A stretch of 64,000 nucleotides of DNA from Holophagae bacterium (GTDB lineage Bacteria; Acidobacteriota; Holophagae; Acanthopleuribacterales; Acanthopleuribacteraceae), in contig JAJCXM010000035.1 in assembly GCA_029263455.1 (NCBI GenBank), positions 62,001 to 126,000 of the forward strand. Direction: 5' to 3'. The notes under the pieces were generated by a model. It was not told where the DNA came from, did no database searches, and saw only the letters and a program-made list of their open reading frames with translations. The position numbers were made by a program, and so were the translations under genes. Positions 16,954-25,437 of this stretch are shown piece after piece. The first letter of the stretch is position 1. Each line of letters starts with the position of its first letter.

Positions 16954-18171
16954 ATGAATCTCCTGATCATTTCACCAGGATACCCTTCTGAAATGCCACA
17001 TTTCACGCGTGGTGCCGCGGAGAGCGGAGCTCAGGTTTGGGGTATCGGTGACCAACCGTTAGCTGGACTACCAGAAATGGCGAGATCGGCGCTTTCGGGA
17101 TTCCTACAGGTTCCCTCCCTTTGGCGCGAAGACCATGTCATTCAAGCTCTCAAATCATGGCGTCAAGCGCCTAAATTTGACCGTGTCGAGTGTTTATGGG
17201 AACCAGGCATGCTGCTCGCAGCCCGTATCCGTGAGGCATTTTCTGTGCCGGGTTTGAACGTCGCTAAAACACAACCATATCGCGACAAAGAAGCGATGAA
17301 AGTTAAGTTAGACGCGGCTGGCATTCGCACCCCAAGGCACAAAAGAGCGCGAACCATGGCTGACTGCTGGGAGTACGCTGAGGAAATTGGCTACCCTTTA
17401 ATCCTTAAACCCATTGACGGCGCAGGTTCAGCGGATACTTATCGCGTCAATGACCAAGAACAATTACGAGCCGTCCTACCAAAACTTAGACACGTACCCG
17501 AGGTAAGCGTCGAGGAGTTCGTAGACGGCGAGGAATTCACCTTCGACACGATCTGTATTGAAGGCCGAATCGTTTACTACAATATTGCCTGGTACCGACC
17601 CAGACCGTTGATTGCGCGCAGCAACGAATGGATCAGTCCCCAAGTCATTGCTCTACGAAACGTGGATCAGCCTGACCTTAAAGGCGGCACAAAAATGGGT
17701 TACGACGTCATCAAAGCCTTGGAGTTCCAGAGTGGCATCACCCATATGGAATGGTATCGCAAGGCGGATGGCGAGGTTGTGTTTGGAGAAATCGGCGCGC
17801 GGCCTCCGGGCGCCCGTCAAGTGGATCAAATGAACTTCGCATGCGACATAGATGTCTTTCGTGAATGGGGACGTTCGGTTTGTTTTGGTCGTTTCGAGGC
17901 CGACGTCCAACGTAAATACAATGTGGCCACCATCTTCAAACGTGCTCAGGGTCAGGGACGCATTTTCAAGATGGAGGGCCGGGACCATATTCAACGTCGC
18001 TGGGGCGATTGCATTGTATGGGATAATCTCTTAAGCGTGGGATCACCGAGACGTAACTGGCGTCAAACGCTCGTATCTGATGGATTCCTCATGATGCGTC
18101 ACCCAGATCTAAAGACAACCATGGAAATGGCTGACGACGTGGGGCAAAACCTGCAGATGTATGCCGGTTAA
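16954..18171 (+). CDS. ATP-grasp ligase (third of five)
   Basis: MNLLIISPGYPSEMP opens a small Rossmann-like pre-domain. YRDKEAMKVKLDAAGIRTP (~109), YPLILKPIDGAGSADTYRV (~148), EEFVDGEEFTFD and HMEWY followed by GEIGARPPGA (~264-287) are the ATP-grasp motifs in order. The Asn of the canonical metal-binding E-x-N-x-R is Gly here. The gene starts 14 bases after glycogen synthase behind AAAAGGTGAGG, so both are surely on one mRNA. Its overall pattern resembles the ligase at 13561. The substrate is unknown; physical linkage to glycogen synthase suggests a product built on or with alpha-glucan. Confidence 0.8.
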   Translation: MNLLIISPGYPSEMPHFTRGAAESGAQVWGIGDQPLAGLPEMARSALSGFLQVPSLWREDHVIQALKSWRQAPKFDRVECLWEPGMLLAARIREAFSVPGLNVAKTQPYRDKEAMKVKLDAAGIRTPRHKRARTMADCWEYAEEIGYPLILKPIDGAGSADTYRVNDQEQLRAVLPKLRHVPEVSVEEFVDGEEFTFDTICIEGRIVYYNIAWYRPRPLIARSNEWISPQVIALRNVDQPDLKGGTKMGYDVIKALEFQSGITHMEWYRKADGEVVFGEIGARPPGARQVDQMNFACDIDVFREWGRSVCFGRFEADVQRKYNVATIFKRAQGQGRIFKMEGRDHIQRRWGDCIVWDNLLSVGSPRRNWRQTLVSDGFLMMRHPDLKTTMEMADDVGQNLQMYAG

Positions 18172-18210
18172 GGTCCAACGCCCTAACGTTTCCAATAAAC
18201 TAAAAAACGG

Positions 18211-19440
18211 ATGGCACGACCCATGAACGTCATTTTTGTTGCACCTTATTTCTTACCGGCAACGGTTCGTTTCATTGATGCAGTCGCTAGCCTTCCTGGC
18301 GTGCGAACCGGTCTAATTAGCCAAGACCCATCGGGCCTATTACCGGTTTCAGTACGCGCCAAACTCACCGCACACCAACGAATCCAACAAGGTCTGGACC
18401 CGCGGCAGATCAGAGCGGCGGCCGTTGCATTAATACGAGAACTCGGTCCAGTGACTCGTTTGTTTGGGTCGCTAGAAGACTTACAAGTGGCGCTTGCACA
18501 AGTTCGCGAGTCTCTATCTATTCCGGGTTTAAGCGTTGAAGCGGCCAATTACTTTCGCGACAAGTCGGAAATGAAGCGGGTCTTGCGAAAAAACCAACTG
18601 CCATGTGCACAACACTGTTTGGCCAGATCACTAGAGGAAGGTTTAGCATTTAGCCATCAAGTTGGATTCCCCATCGTGCTTAAACCGCGGGCCGGCGCTG
18701 GCGCGCGCAACACCTTCAAGGTCACTGACACCGAACAATTGAAACAAATCATGAGGGCCTACCCGCCGTCAGCCTATGAACCTACTATGCTTGAAGAGTT
18801 CGTTCGAGGCGAAGAACATTCATTTGACGCGATATCCATTCGCGGTCAAATGGTTTGGCACTCCATCACCCGTTATTACCCTACCCCGCTCGAAGTCCTA
18901 GAGAATCCCTGGATCCAATGGTGTGTATTGTTACCAAGCGACATTGATCATGCCCGTTTTGACAAAATCCGAGACGTTGGTAGACGGTCATTGCAGGCTC
19001 TGGGCATGGGGACTGGTATGTCGCATATGGAGTGGTTTCGCCGTGCAGACGGCGACGTCGCCGTTTCGGAAGTTGCAGCCAGACCTCCGGGTGCCCAAAT
19101 CACCACCCTACACAGCGTGGCTCATGATATCGATCTATTCAAAGCTTGGGCACAATTGATGGTAAGGGAGACATTCGATATTCCACTGCAAAAATACAGT
19201 GCTGGCGTTGCCTTTTTACGCGGCATGGGAACAGGTCGAGTGAAAGAAGTTTTAGGCATCGAACAAATTCAAAAAGAAATCGGTTCTTTGGTTATCGAAG
19301 CGAAATTGCCTCAGATAGGTCAATCCGCCGGAAGCGGATACGAAGGTCAGGGTTACGTCATTGTTCGGCATCCAGATACCGAAGTGGTAAAGCAAGCATT
19401 GAAAAAACTGATCAGCCAAATACGCATCGTTATCAGCTAA
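18211..19440 (+). CDS. ATP-grasp ligase (fourth of five), paralogue of the next gene
   Basis: Motifs: YFRDKSEMKRVLRKNQLPC (~115), FPIVLKPRAGAGARNTFKV (~155), EEFVRGEEHSFD (~195), HMEWF followed by SEVAARPPGA (~271-293). The metal-site Asn is replaced by Ala. The protein aligns over its full length with the product of the next gene, sharing the F-R-D-K-S-x-M-K, G-A-R-N-T, N-P-W-I-Q-W-C-V-L-L-P and G-Y-V-x-V-R-H segments, so the two arose by tandem duplication. The start may be ATG 18211 or ATG 18223 (MNVIFVAP, which aligns better with its relatives). The ribosome-binding site is weak for both. Confidence 0.8.
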   Translation: MARPMNVIFVAPYFLPATVRFIDAVASLPGVRTGLISQDPSGLLPVSVRAKLTAHQRIQQGLDPRQIRAAAVALIRELGPVTRLFGSLEDLQVALAQVRESLSIPGLSVEAANYFRDKSEMKRVLRKNQLPCAQHCLARSLEEGLAFSHQVGFPIVLKPRAGAGARNTFKVTDTEQLKQIMRAYPPSAYEPTMLEEFVRGEEHSFDAISIRGQMVWHSITRYYPTPLEVLENPWIQWCVLLPSDIDHARFDKIRDVGRRSLQALGMGTGMSHMEWFRRADGDVAVSEVAARPPGAQITTLHSVAHDIDLFKAWAQLMVRETFDIPLQKYSAGVAFLRGMGTGRVKEVLGIEQIQKEIGSLVIEAKLPQIGQSAGSGYEGQGYVIVRHPDTEVVKQALKKLISQIRIVIS

Positions 19441-19449
19441 GGAGTCATT

Positions 19450-20673
19450 GTGGCTAAGAATGTGATTTTTGTGGCGCCCAATTTAATGCCAAGCACCTTG
19501 GTTTTTGTTCGTGCGGTTGCCAGTCTCGATCATGTCAATTTGGGGATTATTAGTCATCACCCGGCCACAGCTATCCCCGCCGACCTTAAACCACTGGTAT
19601 CGGCGCATTACCAAATTAATAACGCCCTTGACGTTCAGCAAGTCGCCAAAGCTGCTAGGTTCATGGGCGCGAAATTCGGTGGTATCGATTGTCTCATCGG
19701 TTACCTTGAAGAATTGCAAATAACGATGGGCGAAGTTAGAGACATATTAGGCATTCCTGGACTTGGAAAAGAGGCGTCGCTTAATTTCCGTGATAAGTCT
19801 CGAATGAAAACCGTGCTCAGACAGCATGGACTCCCCTGTGCTCACCATGCCATCGTCTCCCAGATAAGCGAGGCAATTAAGTTCTGTCAAGAAATCGGCT
19901 TTCCTGTGGTCGCAAAACCACCAGCAGGTTTAGGCGCGCGTAACACCTATCAAATCAATAACCTCTCCGAGTTGAAAAACTACTTGACCCAACACCCACC
20001 CAGTGCGGCTGTTCCTGCGTTATTGGAGGAGTTCGTCCAAGGCAGCGAACACTCCTACGAAAGCATGTGCCGAAACGGTCAAACCTTATGGCACAGCCTG
20101 ACGCACTATTACCCCGCTCCGCTTGAGGTCATGCAGAATCCTTGGATCCAGTGGTGCGTTTTACTACCCAAGGAAATAGATGGACCAGAGTACGGCGATA
20201 TTCGTTCTGTGGCAGCCCGCGCAAATCAAGTCCTAGGCATGGCAACCGGGTTGACTCATATGGAATGGTTCAGACGTACGGACGGCAGCTTGGCCATTTC
20301 CGAAGTTGGAGCCCGGCCACCAGGTGCCCAAATTATGAAAATCATTTCTCTCGCACACGATGTCGATTTTTACCATTCCTGGGCTCGCCTAGTAGTACAA
20401 GGTACATTTGATAGCCCACCTCGCAAGTTCGCCGCTGGCGCAGCCTATCTCAGGGGCCAAAAGGGCGGACGCGTGAAAGCCGTACACGGGCTAGATCAAG
20501 CACAAAAGGAAGCCGGCAACTTAGTTGTACAGGCTCAATTGCCCAAGCCCGGGCAAGTCAAATCATCAAGTTACGAAGGGGAAGGCTACGTTTTAGTGCG
20601 ACATGAAGACACAGAAGTCGTAAAACACGCCCTAAAACGACTCGTTACCTTGATTCAAGTGGAAATGGAATAG
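19450..20673 (+). CDS. ATP-grasp ligase (fifth of five), tandem duplicate
   Basis: A GTG start at 19450 sits behind AAGGAG, nine bases after the previous stop. NFRDKSRMKTVLRQHGLPC (~116), FPVVAKPPAGLGARNTYQI, EEFVQGSEHSYE and HMEWF followed by SEVGARPPGA (~270-292) give the full ATP-grasp set, again with Gly in place of the metal-site Asn. Segments shared with the fourth ligase include N-P-W-I-Q-W-C-V-L-L-P and Y-E-G-x-G-Y-V-x-V-R-H. Retaining two close copies suggests two related acceptor or donor substrates, or a hetero-oligomer. It ends 55 bases before the large hybrid kinase. Confidence 0.8.
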   Translation: MAKNVIFVAPNLMPSTLVFVRAVASLDHVNLGIISHHPATAIPADLKPLVSAHYQINNALDVQQVAKAARFMGAKFGGIDCLIGYLEELQITMGEVRDILGIPGLGKEASLNFRDKSRMKTVLRQHGLPCAHHAIVSQISEAIKFCQEIGFPVVAKPPAGLGARNTYQINNLSELKNYLTQHPPSAAVPALLEEFVQGSEHSYESMCRNGQTLWHSLTHYYPAPLEVMQNPWIQWCVLLPKEIDGPEYGDIRSVAARANQVLGMATGLTHMEWFRRTDGSLAISEVGARPPGAQIMKIISLAHDVDFYHSWARLVVQGTFDSPPRKFAAGAAYLRGQKGGRVKAVHGLDQAQKEAGNLVVQAQLPKPGQVKSSSYEGEGYVLVRHEDTEVVKHALKRLVTLIQVEME

Positions 20674-20728
20674 GAATAAGTGGCGATATTCTTGTTACAA
20701 TTACTTCAGTAAACGCCACGGCTAGACC

Positions 20729-23700
20729 ATGAACTACTTTAGAAATACCGTCTCTATCGCTTTATTAAGCGGCTTGGGAATATTAATCCCAAGTTTTGCA
20801 AGGCCTGATACCTTGCCAGGACGACACGTAGAATTCACGTCTCTGTCCTTAAATGAAGGTTTGTCTCAGAGTTCTGTCTACGATATGGCTCAAGACCGGC
20901 ATGGGTTCTTGTGGCTCGCCACCGAGGATGGACTGAACAGATATGACGGAATGGGATTCCGTATTTATAAGCACAACCCTAAAGATGACAGCTCGCTTTC
21001 GGAGAGTCATATCTTGTCTGTCTATGTGGATCACACAGGCACTCTCTGGGTGGGCACATTTGGGGGAGGTCTCAATCGTTATGATGCGGCCACCGATTCC
21101 TTTGTCCGTTACATGCATCAGCCTAACGATTCCCACTCGATCAGCGGCAACCATGTCGCCGATATGATGACTGACAAGGATGGCGATCTGTGGATCGTCA
21201 CACTGGATTCGGGCATCAGTTGCTGGAATCGTGAAAGCGACAAATTCACAAACTTCATAGGCGATCCAGCTGAGCAGCAGGATCTGACACTCAATCAAAC
21301 CTATTGTGTCATGCGCGATAAACAGGATCGTATGTGGTTTGGGACCGGTTCAGGATTGCTTGTTCTGGACGCACATCAACTTGATTACGCCAAACAAGGT
21401 CAACGTCTTTTCCGAGTCCTACAGTCAGATCAAATTGCCTCATCGGCGCTAGATAAGTCTGTCCGCTGTTTGCTCAGCGATGATCAAGACCGTCTTTGGG
21501 TGGGCACACAGTCAGGTTTGTACCGATCCATTCATTCAATTGCCACGAATGAGCCCGTGAGCTTCGAAGAGTACCACGCCGACAATGCGGACCAGCATGG
21601 TCTCAACTTTAATGACATTAGGTGTCTCTTCCAAGATAGTGCCGGCACTATTTACGCGGGCTCCGATGGGGCTGGAATCTTTTTATATCATCAAGAACAG
21701 AATCGTTTTTATCAATACGATCATAATGTCACAGACCCCGAAAGTTTATCCTCAAGTCGCGTTTGGTCAATCTTCGAGGATGCCTCCGGACTCGTTTGGA
21801 TTGGAACCTTTGTCGGCGGCGTTAATCAACTCAACCCACGACGAATGCAATTCAACCACCTCTATCAAGACCCGCGCCATAAGCTCCCTTTACCGGATAA
21901 TTTCATCAAAGCCATATTTTCTGACAGCCAACGCAGGCAATGGGTCGGTACCGGCCAGGGCGTGGCGCAGTTATCCCCGGATTACCCGAACAATCCTAGT
22001 TCCGGTGTCAATGGACCGGTGATAAGCATTGAACAACATGACCCTAACGATCCAACCAGTATTAGCCACAACTACATCCGTGCCATTGTTGAAGATCAAG
22101 AAGGCCACTTATGGATTGCCACTTGGGGTGGTGGCCTGTGCCGTCGTGACGGTCAGTCACCTATATACACACGATATTTGCATGATCCCTCAAACCCAAA
22201 ATCAATCAGCCATAACTTGGTAAGAACCCTTGTCGTCGACAGCAAAGGCCAGATTTGGGCGGGCACATCAAACGGGCTCGATCTTTATGTGCCAGACACC
22301 GAGAGTTTCGAACATTTCACCTTCGAGGCAGCCAATAGCCCGTACCAAGACCGCAACCGCGTGTCCAGTATTCGCGAAGATCAACACGGCATTTTCTGGT
22401 TAGGGACAGATGGCGGATTATTGCGATTCGATCGCACTACCAAATCGGTTACCGCGTACACCAAAGACCGGCGCGACGGCAAGGGTATTAGCAGCAATTT
22501 AGTTCGCCCCATTTACGAAGATATTGAAGGCATTCTCTGGGTTGGTACCAAAGGGGGCGGCCTCAATCGTTTTGATCCATCAAGCGAGACTTTTGCTCAC
22601 TACACAGAAGCCGACGGCCTACCAAACAATGTCATATACGCGATTCTCCCTGACGGGAACGAAAAACTTTGGCTTTCAACGAATAGGGGACTGACACAAT
22701 TCGATCCAAAAACAGGTACCTGTCGGGTGTATACCGAACGCGATGGATTGCAAAGTAACGAATTCAATATAGGGGCCGCGTTACGTCGACAAGATGGCAT
22801 ACTCATGTTTGGCGGAATTAACGGCATCAATGCATTCCACCCCGATCGATTGGTACACAACCCCCACATTCCCAACATTGTGCTGAAAGATTTTACCGTT
22901 GGACCCAACGATGAACCCTTAGGGTTACCCATTTGGACCTTGCCATCCGTGACTCTACCTGAGTTCAAAAACGCGTTTACGGCCGAGTTCGTGGCTCTGG
23001 ACTTTACAGACCCAACTCAGAATATCTTTAGATTTAAGCTTGATGGGCTTGATGAAGATTGGCACGATGTTGGTTCGCTTAACCGTATAACCTACACCAA
23101 TTTGGCGCCGGGCACCTATTCGTTGCAAGTACTTGGAACGAATAATGATGGTCTTTGGAACAATGCCGGCGTGGATTTAGAAATCGTGGTAGTACCGCCT
23201 TGGTGGAAAACACAATGGGCCCGTGCTTTGATGGTTGCGTCGATATTTTTGCTTGCCTCATTAACGCTGTTCTCGTTAATTAGAAGACGGGATCGTCGTC
23301 AACAAAAGCGACTGGAAGAGACTGAAACCCAACTTGCGCAAGAACGTCGTGTTGCGGAACGACTTGAACAACTCGATCGACTAAAAGATGAGTTCTTGAC
23401 AAATACGTCACACGAACTAAGGACACCCCTCAACGGCATCATTGGCTTAGTTGATGCCTCATTGCGAGGTTCTGCAGGTGAGCTAAATGCGGGGCTTCGC
23501 AGTGATCTGTTCTTGGTTCTATCAAGTGCAAAACGGCTTGCAAACTTGGTTAACGATTTACTTGATTACGCCCAGATACGACAAAGCACAATTCATCTAA
23601 ACACAAAACCTATCGACCTTTATGGCTTAACGAGTCTGGTGATCAGCCTTTTACGACCAACGGTTGGCAACAAATCGATTGAATTGGTTAATCTAATTGA

Positions 23701-25396
23701 TCCGGACCTGCCAGCCGTTTTAGCAGATGAGAACCGCGTTCACCAAATCCTGCATAATCTAGTTGGAAACGCCATTAAATTCACCGATGAGGGCTCGGTC
23801 AAAATAAGCGCCGAACAAGAGAATGGTCATATACGCGTTAAGGTGAAAGACACTGGCGTTGGCATCCCCGAACAAGACCATCAACGTATCTTCGAATCAT
23901 TTGAGCAATACGATGGGTCCATGACACGACACCATCAAGGGACCGGACTAGGGCTTGCCATCACACAACAGTTAGTTAAGTTACATGGCGGCACGATGGG
24001 CGTCGACTCAGAGCCTAACCATGGTTCATGTTTCAGTTTTAGCTTACCCATTAGCGATGGACCCGCCTTACCCTCTCGAGACATGCCATTGACCCACGAA
24101 GACCATGAACATTTGATCCCTGAAATGGTTAACGAGGGGACGCCCCACATCCTGATTGTCGATGACGAACCAATCAATCTAAGGGTATTGGCCAACCAAT
24201 TGGGGCTAGCAGGATTCAGGACAACCAAAGCACAGTCCGCTGAAGAAGCTATTCAGTTTATTGATCATGATCAGCATTTCGATCTCATTATTTTGGACAT
24301 CATGATGCCGGGCGCAACCGGCCTCCATGTTTGTCGTGAAGTCAGAAAAAAATTCTCAATGGACGCACTTCCGATTATCTTGTTGACCGCAAAAACGATG
24401 ACCGAAGACATGGCTGCAGGTTTTGAAGCTGGAGCAAATGACTATGTCATGAAACCCATTACTGCCGATGAGTTGATTCCGCGTTTGAAAAATCATCTGA
24501 AAACTGCAGAGCTACGCGAAGACCTAGAAGAAGCCCTTGAAGTAGCCAGTCATTTCGAGTCAGAACGCGAAAAATCGATTATGGCCACGTCGGTCTTGCA
24601 CAACATTGGAAACGTCCTTAATTCCCTACGAATCTCCAGTCAACAGATATATGGGGTACTTAACAAGTCGAAAGCCCATTACTTAGACCGCGCAGTCAAT
24701 ATGATCAAGCAAAACTCTCATCAGTTGGCCGTCTTCCTTTCTCAAGATGAAAAAGGAAAACTACTGCCCTCATTCTTGGAACAAGCTTCGACCATGATCA
24801 AAGAGGAACATGACTATATCGAGCGCGAGCTGAATGACTTGAGCAAAAAACTGGAATTGATGCGCAACATCATCGAGACCCAACAACGACTGGCAAGAGC
24901 CGAGTTAGACAATGTCCTTGAGCATCGGGTCGATCACTTGGTCCGCGAAGCCGTGCAAATCCAGGAACAATTCCTCGCGCGCCGACATGTAGAGGTGGAA
25001 ACCATACTTGACCCTGACTTGACCACTAAAGTCCAGGAGCTTCACACGATTAATGTGCTAATCAATCTGATTAAAAATGCCGTTGAGTCAATGGAGGCTA
25101 ATGTCGACCGACCAAAACATCTAATTATTCGCTCAGGGATAAGCCCAAAAGGAAACCCATTCATCTCAGTTCAAGACAACGGGGCGGGAATAGACGAAAA
25201 AGAGAGGGTTCATTTATTCAAACATGGATATACAACCAAATCCCACGGACACGGTTTTGGACTCCACTACGGGCTCAATGCTATGAAGAGTATGGGCGGA
25301 ACGTTAGAGGCCACGAGTGCTGGAAAAGGTAAAGGTGCGAATTTCACGATGCTATTTGCTGTCGACGGGCAGGTAGTCGAAAGCATGTCATCCTGA
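20729..25396 (+). CDS. Giant hybrid sensor kinase: propeller, Y_Y_Y, HisKA-HATPase, receiver, second NIGN-type kinase core
   Basis: A signal peptide (~1-25) precedes a two-lobed Reg_prop propeller (to ~740; for example GFLWLATEDGLNRYDG and TLWVGTFGGGLNRYD). A Y_Y_Y domain (~750-825), one TM helix (~829-850) and a coiled coil follow. Core 1 has SHELRTPLNG with His895 and an HATPase with NAIKFTDEG, DTGVGIP and GTGLGLAI. The receiver starts ILIVDDEPINL, with phospho-acceptor Asp1190 in LIILDIMMPG and LLTAK. Core 2 has VLHNIGNVLNS with His1291 and its own HATPase (NLIKNAVESME, DNGAGI, GHGFGLHYGLNAM). Two kinase cores around one receiver is unusual. The gene follows the last ATP-grasp gene on the same strand. 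No output DNA-binding domain is present. Confidence 0.88.
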   Translation: MNYFRNTVSIALLSGLGILIPSFARPDTLPGRHVEFTSLSLNEGLSQSSVYDMAQDRHGFLWLATEDGLNRYDGMGFRIYKHNPKDDSSLSESHILSVYVDHTGTLWVGTFGGGLNRYDAATDSFVRYMHQPNDSHSISGNHVADMMTDKDGDLWIVTLDSGISCWNRESDKFTNFIGDPAEQQDLTLNQTYCVMRDKQDRMWFGTGSGLLVLDAHQLDYAKQGQRLFRVLQSDQIASSALDKSVRCLLSDDQDRLWVGTQSGLYRSIHSIATNEPVSFEEYHADNADQHGLNFNDIRCLFQDSAGTIYAGSDGAGIFLYHQEQNRFYQYDHNVTDPESLSSSRVWSIFEDASGLVWIGTFVGGVNQLNPRRMQFNHLYQDPRHKLPLPDNFIKAIFSDSQRRQWVGTGQGVAQLSPDYPNNPSSGVNGPVISIEQHDPNDPTSISHNYIRAIVEDQEGHLWIATWGGGLCRRDGQSPIYTRYLHDPSNPKSISHNLVRTLVVDSKGQIWAGTSNGLDLYVPDTESFEHFTFEAANSPYQDRNRVSSIREDQHGIFWLGTDGGLLRFDRTTKSVTAYTKDRRDGKGISSNLVRPIYEDIEGILWVGTKGGGLNRFDPSSETFAHYTEADGLPNNVIYAILPDGNEKLWLSTNRGLTQFDPKTGTCRVYTERDGLQSNEFNIGAALRRQDGILMFGGINGINAFHPDRLVHNPHIPNIVLKDFTVGPNDEPLGLPIWTLPSVTLPEFKNAFTAEFVALDFTDPTQNIFRFKLDGLDEDWHDVGSLNRITYTNLAPGTYSLQVLGTNNDGLWNNAGVDLEIVVVPPWWKTQWARALMVASIFLLASLTLFSLIRRRDRRQQKRLEETETQLAQERRVAERLEQLDRLKDEFLTNTSHELRTPLNGIIGLVDASLRGSAGELNAGLRSDLFLVLSSAKRLANLVNDLLDYAQIRQSTIHLNTKPIDLYGLTSLVISLLRPTVGNKSIELVNLIDPDLPAVLADENRVHQILHNLVGNAIKFTDEGSVKISAEQENGHIRVKVKDTGVGIPEQDHQRIFESFEQYDGSMTRHHQGTGLGLAITQQLVKLHGGTMGVDSEPNHGSCFSFSLPISDGPALPSRDMPLTHEDHEHLIPEMVNEGTPHILIVDDEPINLRVLANQLGLAGFRTTKAQSAEEAIQFIDHDQHFDLIILDIMMPGATGLHVCREVRKKFSMDALPIILLTAKTMTEDMAAGFEAGANDYVMKPITADELIPRLKNHLKTAELREDLEEALEVASHFESEREKSIMATSVLHNIGNVLNSLRISSQQIYGVLNKSKAHYLDRAVNMIKQNSHQLAVFLSQDEKGKLLPSFLEQASTMIKEEHDYIERELNDLSKKLELMRNIIETQQRLARAELDNVLEHRVDHLVREAVQIQEQFLARRHVEVETILDPDLTTKVQELHTINVLINLIKNAVESMEANVDRPKHLIIRSGISPKGNPFISVQDNGAGIDEKERVHLFKHGYTTKSHGHGFGLHYGLNAMKSMGGTLEATSAGKGKGANFTMLFAVDGQVVESMSS

Positions 25397-25437
25397 ATCC
25401 TCGTCTAAGCTAGAATAGAAACAAGTTGGTTCATTTT

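Noticed and set aside
12279-20673. Possibility that the ATP-grasp locus is a RiPP cluster
   Set aside because: No short precursor-peptide gene with a leader-core pattern was found between the ligases; the only small protein is the CBM48 protein, which is a folded domain.
20849-21298. 149-codon leftward frame inside the giant hybrid kinase
   Set aside because: It is antisense to clear Reg_prop repeats and has no family features.
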